Assembly: GCA_024195585.1 (NCBI GenBank)
Contig: SWBL01000019.1
Coordinates: 186,001 to 250,000, forward strand
DNA: 64,000 bases
Reading direction: 5' to 3'
From: Aureobasidium sp. EXF-3400
Taxonomy: Eukaryota; Ascomycota; Dothideomycetes; Dothideales; Saccotheciaceae
Part shown: piece by piece, positions 43,706 to 54,950 of the stretch
Position numbering within the stretch: position 1 is the first letter of the stretch
Layout: every line of letters begins with the position of its first letter
Notes under the pieces: model-generated
The model's input: the letters and a program-made list of their open reading frames with translations, nothing else
The model's database searches: none
What the model was told of the DNA's origin: nothing
Translations under genes and position numbers: made by a program

Positions 43706-46015
43706 TTACTCAATCTCGAGTCTCTTGCTTATGCGTACAAGCAGCATTCCGTTGGTCTGCTGACCTTCGCAGTCATACAGACGTATCTTTCTGATACCTG
43801 TCTGTAGCCTAGAGATTTTGAAGCACGCCCATGCCACTAGATTATCGCGGCTGAAAGTGTCGTCGTCCATGACTTTGAACCTGTTATAACAAATGTGTCA
43901 GCGAATGAGCCAAAAAAGCAATCAACATCCGGTAACCATATCAGGTAAGAATGACAGCGAGAGTATGCATAAAGAACCTGGGTGACGGGTCCGTGAGTCT
44001 TGTGTGGAGTCTGGTACCACGCAGCTGGTGAACCCAATTGTTCGGATGATGCCACCATGAGCAGCTAATTGAGCATGCGCATAACCGTAGAGCGCGTGCG
44101 GTCTTATTAGGATGAAGCGACTGAGCGTTTCTGGCGATGTTGCATAGACTCGCCACAAAACACAGCAACCTTGATCCGCGGACATCTCAAATCGCAGCTT
44201 AGCGGTGAGCATAGCTATACGAACAAGACGGATACAAGCAGCGCTTGGATGTATGACATGTCTTTTTTAGACAAAGGCGAAAAGATCACTTACCTTACGA
44301 AGGTCAACTCTTCGGCAACACCATCAATTTTGAATTGGAGCAATTGGCGCCTGAAATCTGGCGACCTGCCAGTGGTGCCAAGTTCAGTGACCGCCTTGAT
44401 CTGTCCCTCCTTGGTGGATCCTCCATCAGGTAGAGATCCGCCATTAATCTCCTCCATGTCCTCGATGTGCAACTCGGAGCGGACATAGAGATGGAGTTTC
44501 TTCTCAGCCGGACCGATATCTTGCCCAGCCAGCAACTCGATCGTCAAGTCAAGCTTACCGCGGTCGAGTGCCGTAATCTGAGATTGAGCTCTATGGAAAC
44601 TTCGGTAGCCGTCAGGCTTGAGCACCCAGCCTCCCGTTCCGTGAAACATCGCTTGGTTGAGCATGGTTGCCGCATTGATGTATTGCCAGTTGAGAGCGAC
44701 AATCTGTGCACCCATCCGCCAAAACGGTGCAGGATCTAGATTACTCGAGGATACGCGAATGCCTTTGGGATAAACTCTCATCAAAAAGCGCTGACATGTC
44801 ATATGTTAGCACAGGGATAATCCGCTGCGGAACGACATACCTTGTTGTGCCTGAACAAAGCTGAGTGATCACGCTTGTGCACCTCGATGATCTTTGACTC
44901 GGACAAGGAGAATACATGATTTGGAAGCTTGGCCTCCGGTTGATCAAAGTCCTTGAAGTGGCAACCGCGAGTGTAAACGCCCATGGAAGCGAGTGCTGTA
45001 ATGATGTGACTCTTCTTGACAGGTGCTTCCTGGGCCTCGTGAGACTCGTCCTCTGAACCCGACTCGGGTTCTGCGTTGCTTGACACAACAGCTGGCCCCG
45101 TTTTCTGTGCGGCGACCTCGGGAGCGGTGTACTTAACTTTAATGAGTATCTTCTTGCGCAAGGATTCTAGGGTTGGCAGAGATATCTCATGGCCAGTCAC
45201 TGCATTCAGCTCGAGGAGGTATGGCGCCCACAAATCTCTTATGATATCAACCATGATCTGTTGCTGAGCTGGGCAAGTGTGGACTTCAAGACTGACAATC
45301 AATGGGAGGTCGCTATGTAGAAGTGAGTAGATGGGCAGTCGAACAGGGTATGTTTCGTTTTGTACCTTGTGGCAAAAGCGTAGTCTCGAATGGTGGCGCA
45401 GACGGCTCTGAAAGATATCTCTTTGGTTGCCGTGTGTCCATGCAGAACGCGTGGCTCGGTCTTGGAGACAGTCCTTTGAAGGCCTGCTGACCCCACGCCC
45501 CCATGCTCAGGCGGACTGGAGGCAGATGCTGGTTTATCTGGTTTAGACTCAGGCTTGGACTTGGAGAGGCCGATCTTCTTCTTGAAACGTCTGCTCAGCT
45601 TCTTGATCTCGCCTTCATCCTCAGCGTCGCTGTCGCTGTCGGCGGACGAGTCTGAAGTATCAGAGTCGGAATCATGTCCATCCCAGACATCGATCTCAAC
45701 GCAACGGCAGCCCCTTTCGAGAACTTTCTGATAAGCCTTTGTACTGGCCTTACCATAGAGTTGGTTTCCCCACAAATAGGTGTTGTGACTGCTTGAGATG
45801 AAATAGTCCGAGATTGGATGAGTGGCATCCAGAATGACAGGTGCCATAGCATCCGCCTCATCGGAGCTAAGATATTGCAGTAGGCGATCGGATGCTTGAT
45901 CATTATTTTTGATGGATTTGCCCTCAATCTGGTCCAACTGAGAAGATTCAGCAGCGAAGTCTTTGACATAATTCAGAATGGCTGGTGACCAGGGCTGAGA
46001 ATTGGTAACGTCCAT
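43706..46015 (-). CDS. Phosphoinositide-specific phospholipase C, EF-hand-less fungal type
   Basis: Four exons, 46015-45366, 45312-44841, 44790-44294 and 43880-43706, give 597 residues. The introns are 53, 50 and 413 nt, and each join restores family text ([47 protein letters not shown]). The X box has [14 protein letters not shown] (His77), CVEIDVWDG (Glu107, Asp109) and LHGHT (191-195), so catalytic and calcium residues are present. The Y box runs at about 285-425 and a C2 domain ends near RIRLYDCEG. There is no PH or EF-hand domain. Between the two catalytic halves of X lies an added stretch (113-188) that is first Asp/Ser-rich, then Lys-rich. Family knowledge: it cleaves PI(4,5)P2 into IP3 and diacylglycerol, calcium-dependent, at membranes. 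Confidence 0.93.
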
Positions 46016-49000
46016 ATTGGAGATTAGAATGGGAATTCAGGGGCAACTGCGAAGCTGTTGTACGTTGTGACAGGGCAAAGAATGGGTAGGTAAGAACGAT
46101 AGTTGCATGAGGAACTGAATGATCAGGTGTGGGATTTGCTAGACGTGTCAAGTCATGATGTGGAGAAAGCAATGGAGAATGTCGTGTTCAGTGTGCTCGG
46201 TGCCTCCTTCCACATCAATCCTGTTTCGACTCATCTTGAAACAAGTTGGACACTTCACCGCCTGGTCAAAGCTGGTGATGTCCAGGCGGTCAGGGTCTCG
46301 ACTGCCAAGAACTGGAGAAATGTTGCGTCATGAGTGATCACTGGTGTCGTCGCCAGAATTGTCGTCTTCAATCTCGACTCCTGTTCATAACAATCATGGC
46401 ATCGAAGTCAAGGAAAGAAGCAGAAGCGGAGGTCAGAGGATGGGGTTTTAACCATGTTTTTACTTGGACCGACGGCCCGTAAGCCTCATCCCGAGCTTGG
46501 TGCATGGATGGTACGACGACTGACCAGTTGCAAGCAACGCTCACTACCCACCTCACAAACATGCCGGCGTTACCACACATTTGGTCCTTAAAGGGAGCCT
46601 TACCCTGAGTTATCCTGACGATCCAAGTCCAAAGAAAGAGCAGTGCAATGTTGGTGACAGATTCGACGTTGACGCCAACAAGCGCCATGAAGTATGGATA
46701 GGTCCTGAGGGCTGTACCTACGTGATTGGAGAGTGATGTATCTTCAGCGAATGGAATACGGAACGAACTGGTGTAGGAGACTGTTGGTCTCTGCATCGTG
46801 TATCTTTTTGCGACCATCGAGACACTACTCAAGGCAAAGGAGACACCACAATTGCCGAAACGCTGCAGAAGTCTTGTCTCTGAGGCACATCTGGCTGCTC
46901 AGAGTTTTCGACAAGCAATTCTTCCTGCTGCTCCATCAATCTCTGACCACAATCTTGAAAAGACCTATTGGGATAAGCGACACTTGCCGGCCCGGTGACG
47001 GTCAAGATCTTCCCCAAGTCCCGAATCCCGAATCTCGGATCTCACTGCCAAAGCGCTACTCCTGGTATAAGGCCAAGGATCTGCACTGCCAAATTCCAAA
47101 GTATGTTGAAAACTATGTTGAAGACTTGAGAGCTTGAAGCCTTGGACATGTAAAAAAGAAGGAGCGATGTACCGAGTAGCTTTTCCACGCGACAAAAGAT
47201 TGATGTCACACGTGCTCATGACAGTCAAGATGGTGAGGGATATCAAATACAAAAAATCAACTTCCTAATCGGTACATCTAGACGAGAAGCAGATATAGAC
47301 TTATGGTGCCCTGTTGTTTGGTGGCTGGCTGCTTCGATATCATACCTAGTCAGTGGCTGTATACAATGATGATGTGGCTGTAATATCTACTATACTTCAA
47401 TTGCAGGCTTACTATTAGATTTTGATGAAAATATATAAACAGTCTTCAGCTCAACGTTTTTTGGGGAGCACAATTCTGAGAAACGCAAATCTGCAAAAGT
47501 TAGCAAGATGATTAACGAGATCTTGATCAAAGTAGCAAAACCATATTCGCTTTGGGGAATATTCCAACATTGTTGTCTCAGAGTCACGATAGATTTTGTA
47601 GAGATAACCTTCAGTATAAGTGGAGTTTAACGGGCGCCAACCACTTCGGCCCGCACTACTTAAAATCAGTAGCGTTTCTGTAGTTAGCTCAGAAAATATC
47701 AAGATACTCTAGACCATTTGTACGTTCTTGTCTATCCTTACAGCCTTGTGAGAAATGTCTTGCTCGCGAACATGATGTAGTGTTCTAGACAAGAGTGCCG
47801 AGACTCTGCATCGAGGAAGAGTCTCATAGTGGTCGAAGGACGTGCTACGCGTGATTGGTCCAGAGGCCAGCTCGGCCTAATGTTTAGTTGTGAAGAGAAC
47901 TCCAGCCACAACACCCGTTGAAATATCAATGACCAGAAGAGGAGAACTTTGACACGTAGTTCGCAAAAAATGTTACAGGAGGACGACTCACGCTCTTTGG
48001 GCCAAGAACGTATTGACCTTCGGACTCGCTCGTCCCCCATCTACTCGCCATCGATAGCAGGTTGCTAAGTCTGAAGGATGATTTAAGGAGACACTTGGAG
48101 CTCTAGATGGTCGCAGTTTCGTTGCTGTATCATCCTGTGGCTGTGCATATGGACTTCAGATCTTGTCTGGACAAACCTCTGTCTCGCAGCGGCATCTAGC
48201 TCGTTAACGTCGGCGCGAGAGGTGACCGAGCTCATCCGTTGGTGCGTTGCCAGATAGAGACTCGATAACAACCGTTGCAACGGCCCTTCCTCTGAGCGGA
48301 GTATACTGGCCGCTCTTATGCCTGAGTCCTGTACCCTGAAGTTTCGAAGAGGGAAGGATTTGAGACTTATGACGTTGAAGTATTGCGAATGTCTGAGAAG
48401 CCCCATCCGTACCCACAAGGGAAAGATAGAGCAGTCACAACGGTTCCCAAAGCATGAATAGCAGGAGGAATGCATACCCGAAAAAGCGGCTTGAACAGTC
48501 AGCCTCAAGAGTCCAAGGGTCATCAACAAGAGAAAATATGCGAGCGTTGGACTGGGTCAGGAGTAATGCGTGTGGAACGGACGTTCAAGGTAATGCGATC
48601 TACCGAGACTGGCCGAAGACTCTGTGGTCGTAGGGAGAAGACGAGAACAGCGCAGATCGGTCATTTGATGCGACGAAGAGGTATTCGTGTGCTGTACAAC
48701 TCTGTTGGCAGGCTACGCGGACACTGTGTACGAGGCCTGGAATTGCACTCGACCGATAAGGTATCGATCGCGTTCAGGAATATGCAGTATCGCCATCTCC
48801 GGTGCATGGGACTAGGAGATAGCTCTTTCCTAGAACGCATAACAGTCATGAGCGGCGGCGCCAGTGTATGTGCATGGAGGAGGGCTGAGACTGAGGGTGT
48901 ACTACAACGTCTTCTCCTGTACAGCGATATCCTTTGCAACAGCAAATGGCACGGTAGTTGGAGACAAATGTCTGGGGAAGGAGCCAAGGGGATGGTCCAA

Positions 49001-49841
49001 AACGCAGTAACGGCTGCAAACTCGTTGTCAAAACCCTTTGATCGGGCCTCACGAGCCGAGGCCAAAATCTGTGACCAACGCAACCCTGACCTTTTCTGGG
49101 AAAGCTCGCCTGCAACGGTTTCTCTCACACCCTCCTCGCTCCTGTTCGGGGGTGAGATTTGGGATTTGGCAACGGCTTTCATTTGTTCGGTCGATAGTTA
49201 GCCGTTGCCGATTCGTATGCCGACGGAGAAGACTGGGCCACATCGTCACTCGCTCCCAGTGTATGCTTAGAGAGAGCCGCGTGAGTAATGCTTGCCATAC
49301 GAGATCCTTTGTGACAGCAAGACAGCCAAGAATAGAGTCACAGCCTGTATGCATGGTAGGCAGCGCAGATCGCCTCGTGTACACTTCCGAGAATGGCTGT
49401 TGACGTGCGTCTGTTTCGATTCTAGACACTCAAGACCGGGTCGTCTGGGAGAATCAGAGCGAAGTCCAATCGCTCTTTTGACCGTTTGTGGAATTTGCTA
49501 ATAGTACAACGATCTATGTCTGATAGACATGTTCCACACCAAACGTTTTCACTTATGCTTCGAGATGCTCTTCACGGGCTTGCTGGATTTCAACGGCGAG
49601 GGAACCGGCAAGGCAGATGATACGGACGGTTCTTGCACGTTGTGCTTTGATATAAGTAAGAGCATATGTCCTTGATCAATATCTCACTCAGCAGCGCTCG
49701 TTCTATCTTCTTCACAACAAGTTGTCGACTCTCTTACGACCTTCATTCCAACGAGAAAGAACAAGCATTCCGACAACAGCTCCATCATCAAAGGACCATT
49801 AATATCTAATCACGAATAACATTTCTCACGACATAATCAAA
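46016..49841. other. Gene-poor tract of about 3.8 kb
   Basis: The first part is the PLC promoter. A 76-codon plus frame at 46103-46333 (MHEELNDQVWDLLDVSSHD...) and a minus frame at 46368-46832 containing a hydrophobic stretch (NIALLFLWTWIV) read partly like protein, but neither has joining exons or a recognisable family. The long plus and minus frames at 48470-49430 overlap each other and lack motifs. The C/A-rich final 150 bases are the leader of the serine-rich gene. AT content looks raised at 47250-47700. Confidence 0.4.
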
Positions 49842-50750
49842 ATGAGCGTCACTGTTCTTGCCCCTACCCCTGCCCTTCCTCCAGTCAGAAAAGGATCCAT
49901 GTGGGGAAAGATGTTCGGAAACTTCAAGATGGGCAGCGAGGTTGTGCCCATGGAGGACTCTGGCATGCTCAGCCCTACCATGCCCACCCAGAAGGACAGA
50001 ATGGCCTCTGTCTCCACCGGCATTGAGCAGAAGAGCAACATCTACAACCGCAAGGCATCAGCTCTCTCCAACTCAGCCAAGGAGGCTCGCAGCTTCTCCG
50101 AAAGCTCACCATCCAAGAACCGCGCTTTCAGCATCTCAAGCCGTCGCTCTTCCAAGAACAGCATCAAAAGCTGGTTCAGAAGTGTCAACCCTGACACTGA
50201 CGCCGGTGTTCCCGCTGTTCCTGCCATCGACCGCAAGTTCTCTCAATTCTCCCTGTTCAGCAGCCACAACCTCGACTCGGAGTCGGTTGGTAGCCTCTCA
50301 CCTACTGCTTCTCCCACCGCCTCTCGCCGTCCTAGCTACGTTCCTCGTAACGCTGCTTCCAGCTTCCTCCGCACTACCACTCCTCTCAGCGCCGAGGAGA
50401 AGGCCGAGGTGTGCCGTAGAGAGAGCATTGCTGAACAGCTCCCTGCTTCCAACGTTTCCTTCAAGACCAAGTCTGTTTCTTCCCCCAGAGCTAACAAGCC
50501 CGCTCCTCTGATCCTCACCACTCCTTCCGCCCACGGCCTGCACAGCATGGAGGGTGTTTGCGACATCGACGACTCTTCCAGCCTGATCTCTCCTCGTGGT
50601 GGTACTTTCTCTATTGCATCTGCTCCTTCGCCCGCCGACACCATCATGGAAGATCCTATCGAGGCCCAGGTCGACTCTGCCAAAGCTAGCCCCGAACTCA
50701 ACCCTACCAAGAACGAAACCACAGTCATCGCTGTTGAGTTGGCATGCTAA
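49842..50750 (+). CDS. Serine-rich, low-complexity protein, unknown
   Basis: Intronless, 302 residues, with a classical leader (cataatcaaaATGAGC). Codon choice is strongly C-ending, which in fungi goes with high expression. The start is MSVTVLAPTPALPPVRKGSM, followed by WGKMFGNFKMG. The rest is disordered and rich in Ser, Pro and Ala, with many potential phosphosites (SSRRSSKNSIKSWFRSVNP; SPTASPTASRRPSYVPR). There is no signal peptide, membrane helix or catalytic motif. The 'W..MFG.F' and 'SIKSWFRS' aromatic patches may be short binding motifs. I do not recognise a family. The long T/C-rich downstream tract suggests a long 3' UTR. Confidence 0.75.
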   Translation: MSVTVLAPTPALPPVRKGSMWGKMFGNFKMGSEVVPMEDSGMLSPTMPTQKDRMASVSTGIEQKSNIYNRKASALSNSAKEARSFSESSPSKNRAFSISSRRSSKNSIKSWFRSVNPDTDAGVPAVPAIDRKFSQFSLFSSHNLDSESVGSLSPTASPTASRRPSYVPRNAASSFLRTTTPLSAEEKAEVCRRESIAEQLPASNVSFKTKSVSSPRANKPAPLILTTPSAHGLHSMEGVCDIDDSSSLISPRGGTFSIASAPSPADTIMEDPIEAQVDSAKASPELNPTKNETTVIAVELAC

Positions 50751-52960
50751 GAGCACTGCCTTAGCTTCGTCTTTTCCGCAACACTAAAGATCTTTTCCCT
50801 TATCTTCATTATATCTCCGGAGCATCATAGACTGGCACACCTCACCGCGCGAAGGGCATTGCTGGACTTCAGCCTTTCGACACATTAGAAGACATGGTCG
50901 ACACTCGCATGCGAGTTGATTGAACCATTTTCCTTTCTTATCTCTTTCTATTTCCTACTCATATTTCTTATGTCTACATCATCAAGGGTGCCTATACACA
51001 GGACCGAGGAACTTCTCATGAAACGGCGTTATCAATTCCTTTGAAGGATCAAACTTTTAATATTCTTCTGTATCTACGAATCTTTTCTATTTCAAAAATT
51101 CTCCTTCACATCAAAATCATCTCTGATTCTGTCTGCAATGTGCATCTACTCGAGCCGCTTGACTCTTCTTGCCTTGTCATTGTTTTCGAATGCCAAATTT
51201 CCTCCCTATGAGAAAAAGCCGTTTCTTGTACAGCCCAGCTGAACGAAACGTTCCGAGTCAATCGATATTAAGACCACAAAAGCCACGCACACAAAAAAGT
51301 GACAAAATAAAACCGTCATAGGAATTTGTGTTTGTTTGTCTCGATGTCCGCAAGGCCGTTTTTTCTTGCGATCTTCAAGTCAGCAGACCACTCGATTGTT
51401 TGCTTGCTTGTGGGACCCTCACCTCCCAAATCTCCTATACCGGCAACGGCAACACATGCGTTACGCGTAGAATCCCACAAACTGAGACCTTTTGCCCCAA
51501 CATGTGCCGAACGTCCGTGATAACAGCCTTATGCCGGCGATTGTTTTGCTTCATTTACGCGTTTTGTTGCGATAATCTTGATTGCCTTACCCCAGGGGGT
51601 TCTTGTGGTGTGTGTGCTGTTGTACTCGAAGCTTCGGCTGGATATAACAACGTGAACGGTCTTGCACATGTCGATTCTGCGGAGATTTCTGTGTGTGAGT
51701 GCTGCACGTATGCGACGGAAATACCGGAATATATTCTCTGTGCATAAGAATAGGGCAGCAATCGAGGAGCCGAATGGATTGGACAAAGAACTCAGCTCAT
51801 CCGTTGATGTTGTTTTCGCGTTGCTATGCAGGTGGTGATATAGTATACGAGGATAAAGACGACCGCTCGCTAAATATCTATTCCATTCTGCAATTCTGTC
51901 TCTCGCGATGGTCGAAGCGAATCTCTTCAGGAAAATGCAGCTGAGCCCGCCGACCAGGTTTAGGTGGTCTGCAGGAGTATCAATGCTTGTTGATGCATTG
52001 CATTAATGCTTCTGCAAAGACGTTTTCAATGTTCAAAGCATTCTCTTACAGATCTTGCAGAAAGTCGAGAACAGCAAAGGGCGATTGAGCTTGGGCAACG
52101 ACTGTCAGTGCTGTATGCAAGATGCGATGGTCTGTTGCTGTAAGGACGTTGCTGAGATCTTGCAGAAGGTGTTGGTAGTGCTATTTGTGGAGGGCGAGCA
52201 ATGCTGGGCTGCTGCAAGCCATCGATAACAATTGGGCATGGTGGGTATTTGCATTCATCAAAGGACAGTCGGTTTACGGTCTTAGTAAAAGTCATGCATG
52301 AAAAGGAAATTCATATGGTTTGTAACAATGATGATTGTGATTCCTATCTGATCTGTAGAGATTTCGTCTTCTACCCCTGTCATTCCTTCTGCGCATTTTC
52401 CGGCAAGACAAGTATCTCTGCATTTGTGATATTGATGAATGAAACTGCAAGCTCAAAAGTAAGCAAAAGGTGTACTCAAGAGAAGCTGGTGTGATGAGAA
52501 GGATTTGGAGGGTTGTTGTCATATATCTGGTGCCGTTTCACCATGAATGCACCGGTCAAGGTGCGTAAGAAAGCCATGCATGTGTAAAGCATATAATCAT
52601 TCGAGGGAGGAGGGGAAGTGTAGATGAGAAAAGGAAGCAGTTGCTTACCCTACTGTTTAATGAGAGACTGGATCCTTTTGGCGTTGACGAAGACCAGTCT
52701 CTCAAAGCTGCCGATGATGCGCGCAAAGAGCACCAACACGTGTCGATACTGACAGAGGGCTATAATGTAGCATCGTCTACAGTATTCATATGTGGTTGCG
52801 AAGTTATCCGTTGCAAGCCAGCGCGAAGTGGAAAATATTTATCGTCGCTGGCAGGATCGGCAAATGCCGTCTCCCGAGCGCGACGGCCGCCGCAGTCCAT
52901 CTTGAACATCATCGTCCATAGCATATTGAAGGGCCCAGTCGTATACACCGCTCGCCCACC
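50751..52960. other. Gap of about 2.2 kb, no gene seen
   Basis: The first part, T/C-rich, is probably 3' UTR of the serine-rich gene; the end is the mS33 promoter. A short motif 'agatcttgcagaa' recurs at about 52050 and 52157. Frames up to 139 codons lack support. Confidence 0.45.
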
Positions 52961-53551
52961 ATGGCAGTCCCAAGAACGCTAGCTCTCAAGCTCATGGAGG
53001 TATGCTATCGCCCTTCACCCACCTGCACACACCCTCTAGCTACCCGATCACCACCACCGCCAATCTACAAACTTTCGCACCTCTAACATTCCACACAGAC
53101 CCAATGCGCAATCTTCAACACAACCTACAACCCCTCCGCCTTCCGCACCGGTAACAGTGTTCTGCGCCAACGTCTGCGCGGTCCCGCAATGGCTGCCTAC
53201 TACCCCCGCCGCGTCGCCAGATTCGCCGACTTGCAAAAGGCATACCCTGGATTCGAGACCTATGACGACTTTGAAGAAGACCGTGTCGAGCACGTCCAGA
53301 TTTCCAAGTCGAGAGGAAAGGGTGCTCCTAAGAAGAAGAGGACGGCTGCTGGTAAGTTTTGTTGTGGAAACAAGAAGAGAAGGAATAAGGCCAGGAGGAA
53401 GAGGAAGAGGTGGAAGGAGGCCGCTTTGAGAGAAAGGAAAAGACAGGCAGGGATATGGAAGGAAGACAGACGATTTTGATCGTCGAACACTTTTGCTGAC
53501 ATCTTTGTGCGCAACACAGAATCCAAGAAGTTCGGCAAGAAGAAGAGGTAA
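52961..53551 (+). CDS. RSM27: Mitochondrial small-subunit ribosomal protein mS33 (Rsm27)
   Basis: Three exons, 52961-52999, 53099-53351 and 53520-53551, give 107 residues. Introns of 99 and 168 nt have GTATGC/GTAAGT donors and CACAG/ACACAG acceptors. The joined protein reads MAVPRTLALKLME, TQCAIFNTTYNPSAFRTGN, VLRQRLRGPAMAAYYPRR, DLQKAYPGFETYDDFEEDR, and ends PKKKRTAAESKKFGKKKR. This is the full pattern of fungal mS33, of the expected length. Family knowledge: a component of the head of the mitoribosomal small subunit, needed for mitochondrial translation. Reading through intron 2 would replace the last 10 residues with a longer, very basic tail ending at 53479. Confidence 0.93.
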
Positions 53552-54299
53552 ATCATTCGCACTTGCGAACCTCTATCCCAAAGGCGAGGTCAAGAGCTTG
53601 TACGAATACAAATATATGGGGTTGGAAGCAGCGACAAAAGAGCATTGGGGATCAACGGCTTCTGCTGCATCACGAAAGAGGCGTTCCATGGAGTTCATCT
53701 GGGCAATGGAAATTTACCACGGTCGACGAGTGTACACATATCCAGCAGCGAGAAAGCTTGCACTGTACAAAATTTCATCTTCAACCATCACATCACAAGA
53801 CTGGAGAATCGTGCGTATTCATATGTTTTCGCAGAGATTCTCGGTGTTTAGCAGTTCTTGGGTGCAATGCATTTCATGACTCATTAAAGTGCTGGAAGAT
53901 ATGTCGAGTCCTTGATTATCAGAAGCTCTACAGGGCCCGACACTCTGACATTGAGCATATTCCTCGCCCCGTCTCAGTCATCACAAACCTCGGCAATCTA
54001 GGTCTTACAAGGAGCCAGGAACGGTCTTCGGAACCCATCGAAGAAGTGATATATCTGGATCGAACTTGATCGTTGTATTTGTATCTTGATGGATCTATCT
54101 CATATCTTTCAAGCTTGCCATCATCACGCTTCCTCTCCAGCGTCCTCCAAACTCCCAAAACTGCTGATGGACAATTTAGTTAAACCCGCTCAAGAGACGA
54201 ACCCTCACAACTCTTCTGTGCTGACAAAAATAAAACTGAACAACAGAACAAAACAACAGCAAAACCAACATCTCAAACTCCTTCCTTTCTTCCCTTTAC
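53552..54299. other. Gap between convergent genes
   Basis: 3' flanks of mS33 (+) and the serine-rich gene (-). Frames of 128 and 168 codons (53493-54069) start inside mS33 intron sequence or have no motif. No gene seen. Confidence 0.5.
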
Positions 54300-54950
54300 T
54301 CATCCAACCATATTCATGCCCCCCTTGGTCCCAAACTTGACCTTTTCATCCAAGCCCAAAGTCTCATATTCCTTCTTCCTCTCCTGTTTTTCTTTTTCCT
54401 TCTTCTCTTGTTCTTCTGCACTAGGACTTTTTCTGTGTATCTTGTTTTTGGCTTTACTCCACAATGACCCAGCCGAGGAAGAAGAAGACGCAGAACCCTT
54501 GCGCTCAGACGAAGGTTGTCCTTGAAGGTAGGGTTGGGATTCGTGTGTCATGGGCATGGAGAGGTATCCAGCAGTTTGGTACTCAAACACATCAAAAGGC
54601 TTTTCTGGCGCTGCTGTTTGCGAGGGTGCAGCGATTGTTGTTGCCGAGCTGGTCACAGAAGACGAGGTTGCTGTTGTTGCTGTGCTGGATACAGAGTCTC
54701 TGCGTTCTTTTTCTGACACCATGGCGGATTTGGTTGGTTTCTTACCGAAGAAGGCGGCAGGATGAGAAGACTCGAGCTCGGCGTGTCTGGGTGTCATGGT
54801 CTGTGGTGATGAGGGCTTTGATGGTGTTGAGGTAGGTGATGATGACGTGGATTTGTGTGTAGTGGTCTTCTCGCCAAACATTGTCAATGTGGTCTTGTTG
54901 TTCTTAGAAGATGGCGATCGATGACCGAGGGTATAAAAGGACATAGACAT
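54300..54950 (-). CDS. Serine/threonine-rich basic protein, unknown
   Basis: Intronless, 216 residues from the ATG at 54950, or 193 from a second ATG at 54881 (MFGEKTTTHKSTSSSP), which may be the true start. Most of the protein is disordered and rich in Ser, Thr, Ala and Pro. A central block FDVFEYQTAGYLSMPMTHES looks conserved in tone. The C-terminal third is strongly charged (SLWSKAKNKIHRKSPSAEE; KEKEKQERKKEYETLGLDE) and ends VKFGTKGGMNMVG. No signal peptide or membrane helix. I do not recognise the family. The aromatic FEYQTAGY patch and the glycine end are the best handles for homology search. Confidence 0.65.
   Translation of the reverse strand: MSMSFYTLGHRSPSSKNNKTTLTMFGEKTTTHKSTSSSPTSTPSKPSSPQTMTPRHAELESSHPAAFFGKKPTKSAMVSEKERRDSVSSTATTATSSSVTSSATTIAAPSQTAAPEKPFDVFEYQTAGYLSMPMTHESQPYLQGQPSSERKGSASSSSSAGSLWSKAKNKIHRKSPSAEEQEKKEKEKQERKKEYETLGLDEKVKFGTKGGMNMVG

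Noticed and set aside
48470..49430. Frames of 243, 173 and 126 codons on both strands
   Set aside because: They overlap each other and none shows a family pattern or start context.
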